The position numbers and the translations under genes are program-made. A stretch of DNA of 14,315 bases from Limnohabitans sp. (GTDB lineage: Bacteria > Pseudomonadota > Gammaproteobacteria > Burkholderiales > Burkholderiaceae_C). Under the pieces are notes generated by a model. The model did no database searches. It was not told where the DNA came from and saw nothing but the letters and a program-made list of their open reading frames with translations. Positions 12,064-14,315 of this stretch are shown here, piece after piece. Every line of letters begins with the position of its first letter. The stretch's first letter is position 1. The DNA lies in assembly GCA_018883305.1 (NCBI GenBank), contig VEQI01000040.1, positions 1 to 14,315 on the forward strand. Reading direction: 5' to 3'.

Positions 12064-14315
12064 TCAGGTTTTCGCAGGCACATCATCAAACCAACGGTAC
12101 AAGGCAGGCACCACCACCAGTGTCAGCAAGGTGGAGGTGATCAAGCCACCGATCACCACCACCGCCAAGGGGCGTTGCACCTCCGAGCCCGGGCCCTGGG
12201 CAAACAAAAAAGGCACCAGCCCCAGTAGCGCCACCGTGGCGGTCATCATGACGGGTCTGAAACGTTGCACACAACCTTCACGGACAGCGTCTGCAACGCT
12301 CATGCCTTCCTCACGAAGCTGACGGATGCAGCTTACCAGCACGACGCCATTCAAGACAGCAATGCCCCACAAGGCGATGAACCCCACCGAGGCCGGCACG
12401 CTGAGGTATTCCCCTGTCACGAACAACCCCACCACACCGCCAATCGAGGCCAGCGGCAACACCAGGATGATCAGGCTGGCCAATCGCAGGGAGTTGAACA
12501 GCATGAACAACAGGAAATAGATCGCCACCACGGTCAGAGGCACGATCACCATCAGCGTGTCCATCGCGCGTTCCATGTTTTCAAACTGCCCACCCCATGA
12601 CAGGAAATAGCCTTCAGGCAGGCGCAAGTCACGACTCACCCGGGATTGCACCTCCTGCACAAATCCCCCCAGGTCCCGCCCCGTGACGTTGGCACCGACG
12701 ACCACCCGACGCTGGCCAGATTCACGACTGATGGTGGGTGGGCTATCCAGGAGATCGATGCGGGCGACCGCAGACAGAGGCACCAAGGTGCCGTCCGAAC
12801 TTCGTAACGTGCTGCGCCGGATGGTTTCAACCGAGTTGCGGTACTCAGACGGATAACGAACCACAATCCCGAAGCGACGCTGCCCCTCATAGAGTTGCCC
12901 CACCTCGCTGCCGCCAAAGGCGGTTTCAATCAGTTCGTTGATATCGGAGACATTGATGCCATACCGGGCAATGGCCTGACGATCGATATCAATTGTCAGC
13001 GTCTGTTGTCCCGACAACCGCTCGACTCGGATGTCCATGGCGCCCGGCACGGTTTTCACGATCCGCGCCAACTCTTCAGAGAGACGTTTGAGTTCATCGA
13101 GGTCCTCGCCAAAGATCTTGATGGCCAGTTGCGATCGCACCCCCGTCACCATCTCGTCCACGCGTTGAGCGATGGGTTGATTCATGACGACTTGTATTCC
13201 AGGGAGGACCGAGAGTGCTTGGCGGATATCGGCCTCGATCTGGATTTGCGTGCGCTCTGATTGAGGGTCGATGACGACGATGGGGTCCGATTCGTTGGGA
13301 CCTGCCGGGTCTGCAGGCGACTCGCCTCGGCCCAGTTTGGAGATCACCGCCTTCACACCGGGCACCTGCGACACCAGCTTCATGGCCTCCTGTTCCACAT
13401 GTAGCGATTCCTCCAGTGAAATGCTGGGCACGCGCAAAATCTGCGGGACGATCGACCCCTCCTTCATGGTGGGGATGAAACTTTTACCCAATAGCGGGAA
13501 CAGCGCCATGGAGCCCAGGAAAAGTGCCACGGCAACAGCGATCGTTTTCTTCTCGGCCTGCAGTGCGAGCTGCAACAACCGCAGATAGTGTCTTTTCAGG
13601 AATGCGATGGGCCTGGTGTCATGGTCAGCACCGCCTCGGAGCAGGTAGCTGCACAGGACCGGAGACAACAACAGCGACACCACGAGCGAGACTGCCAGGG
13701 CAATGGCAATTGTCAACGCCAGGGGCGCAAACATCTTGCCCTCCATACCTGAGAGCATCATCAGCGGCAGGAATACCAGAATGATGATGGAGATGCCATA
13801 GACCGTTGGCTTGGCGATGTCAGACGTAGCCTCCAAAATCGTGGCCAACCTGGACTCGCGAGAGGCGCCCGCCTGCCCCAGTTTGTGGAACACGTTCTCG
13901 ACCACCACCACCGTGCCGTCCACCATCAAACCAATGGCAATGGCCAACCCACCCAAGGACATCAGATTGGCTGACAGCCCCAGGCGGTTCATCATGATGA
14001 AGGTGATGAGCGGCGTCATCACGATGGTGGCAGCCACCACCAGGCTGGAGCGCACATCCCCCAGGAACAGAAACAGGATGATGACAATGAAAACGATCCC
14101 TTCAAGCAACACTTTCGTGACCATGCCTAGGGCAGAATCCACCAGCTCAGTCCGGTCGTAGAAAGGCTCGATTTGCAATCCGTTGGGCAACAGGCCTTTC
14201 TGATTGATCTCCTGCACTTTTGTCTTGACGCGTCCCACCACCTCCTTGGCGTTGCCACCCCGAAGCATCATGACAATGCCGGCAACCGCCTCGGTGTGGC
14301 CGTTCTTGACCACCG
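12064..14315 (-). CDS. Heavy-metal-efflux-type RND permease (CzcA/CusA family), C-terminal part
   Basis: About 750 residues are visible; the gene enters from the right edge, so roughly 300 N-terminal residues are missing and the first ATG in the frame (14313) is not the true start. The fragment starts inside the first periplasmic loop, then shows the TM2-TM6 block (LLEGIVFIVIILFLFLGDVRSSLVVAATI), the TM4 signature GGLAIAIGLMVDGTVVVVEN, the second large periplasmic loop and a final TM bundle ending YRWFDDVPAKT. It is a proton-driven inner-membrane pump that works with a membrane-fusion protein and an outer-membrane channel, presumably encoded to the right. In Zn/Co/Cd pumps TM4 begins DFG; here the first Asp is replaced by Ala (AIG) while the later Asp and Glu remain, as in the Cu/Ag and HME5-type branches. 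The metal is not determinable from this. Confidence 0.9.
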   Translation of the reverse strand, partial: VVKNGHTEAVAGIVMMLRGGNAKEVVGRVKTKVQEINQKGLLPNGLQIEPFYDRTELVDSALGMVTKVLLEGIVFIVIILFLFLGDVRSSLVVAATIVMTPLITFIMMNRLGLSANLMSLGGLAIAIGLMVDGTVVVVENVFHKLGQAGASRESRLATILEATSDIAKPTVYGISIIILVFLPLMMLSGMEGKMFAPLALTIAIALAVSLVVSLLLSPVLCSYLLRGGADHDTRPIAFLKRHYLRLLQLALQAEKKTIAVAVALFLGSMALFPLLGKSFIPTMKEGSIVPQILRVPSISLEESLHVEQEAMKLVSQVPGVKAVISKLGRGESPADPAGPNESDPIVVIDPQSERTQIQIEADIRQALSVLPGIQVVMNQPIAQRVDEMVTGVRSQLAIKIFGEDLDELKRLSEELARIVKTVPGAMDIRVERLSGQQTLTIDIDRQAIARYGINVSDINELIETAFGGSEVGQLYEGQRRFGIVVRYPSEYRNSVETIRRSTLRSSDGTLVPLSAVARIDLLDSPPTISRESGQRRVVVGANVTGRDLGGFVQEVQSRVSRDLRLPEGYFLSWGGQFENMERAMDTLMVIVPLTVVAIYFLLFMLFNSLRLASLIILVLPLASIGGVVGLFVTGEYLSVPASVGFIALWGIAVLNGVVLVSCIRQLREEGMSVADAVREGCVQRFRPVMMTATVALLGLVPFLFAQGPGSEVQRPLAVVVIGGLITSTLLTLVVVPALYRWFDDVPAKT

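Noticed and set aside
1..14315. CRISPR arrays, tRNA/rRNA, insertion sequences, phage or defence genes
   Set aside because: I looked on both strands and saw no repeat-spacer pattern, no cloverleaf or rRNA sequence, and no transposase or nuclease-type defence motifs.

Overview
The window looks like a chromosomal segment of a betaproteobacterium, most likely Burkholderiales and Comamonadaceae-like. The evidence is moderate-to-high GC, two Bug-type tripartite tricarboxylate receptor genes, a riboswitch-controlled YjbE-type TerC gene, and a PpaA/AerR-type B12/haem-binding regulator of the kind found in purple phototrophs. I see no tRNA, rRNA, CRISPR, insertion sequence or phage gene. Species assignment is inference.

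Left part, all minus strand (about 6515 down to 1). A catabolic-looking gene string reads, in transcription order: a DUF4743-type Nudix hydrolase (5676-6515), a Bug solute receptor (4684-5679), a LeuC-like aconitase-family large subunit (3243-4694), a LeuD-like small subunit (2611-3243), a second Bug receptor (1515-2483) and a ketopantoate-reductase-family oxidoreductase (497-1510). The first four are joined by overlapping start and stop codons, and the last two are 4 bp apart. No leuA, leuB or tctA/tctB is present, and both LeuCD subunits depart from the isopropylmalate isomerase signatures, so a role in catabolism of an imported organic acid is more likely than leucine synthesis. Downstream lies the 5' part of a lamin-tail-domain lipoprotein gene that runs off the left edge.

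Middle part, plus strand (6600-9600). A stand-alone AerR/PpaA-like regulator (6702-7502) is followed by a cyclopropane-fatty-acid-synthase-family methyltransferase of the subgroup lacking the bicarbonate Cys and His (7672-8904) and a DUF3833 lipoprotein (8973-9536). Upstream of both the regulator and the methyltransferase gene there is an 18-bp TGT-N12-ACA element, the recognition pattern of PpsR/CrtJ, the repressor that AerR antagonises. Further GACA/TGTC palindromes overlap both promoters. This suggests a light-, oxygen- or cobalamin-responsive membrane-lipid module and is the most interesting part of the window. A perfect 15-bp inverted repeat closes the block.

Right part, minus strand. 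A TerC/YjbE-family membrane protein (10094-10807) lies behind a yybP-ykoY-type (Mn2+) riboswitch with its own promoter and a Shine-Dalgarno-masking hairpin. It is followed by a small UspA-like protein with a C-terminal hydrophobic tail (9610-10056). Further right, a heavy-metal-efflux-type RND permease (C-terminal three quarters, running off the right edge) is followed 14 bp later by a NhaR-like LysR regulator (11171-12049).
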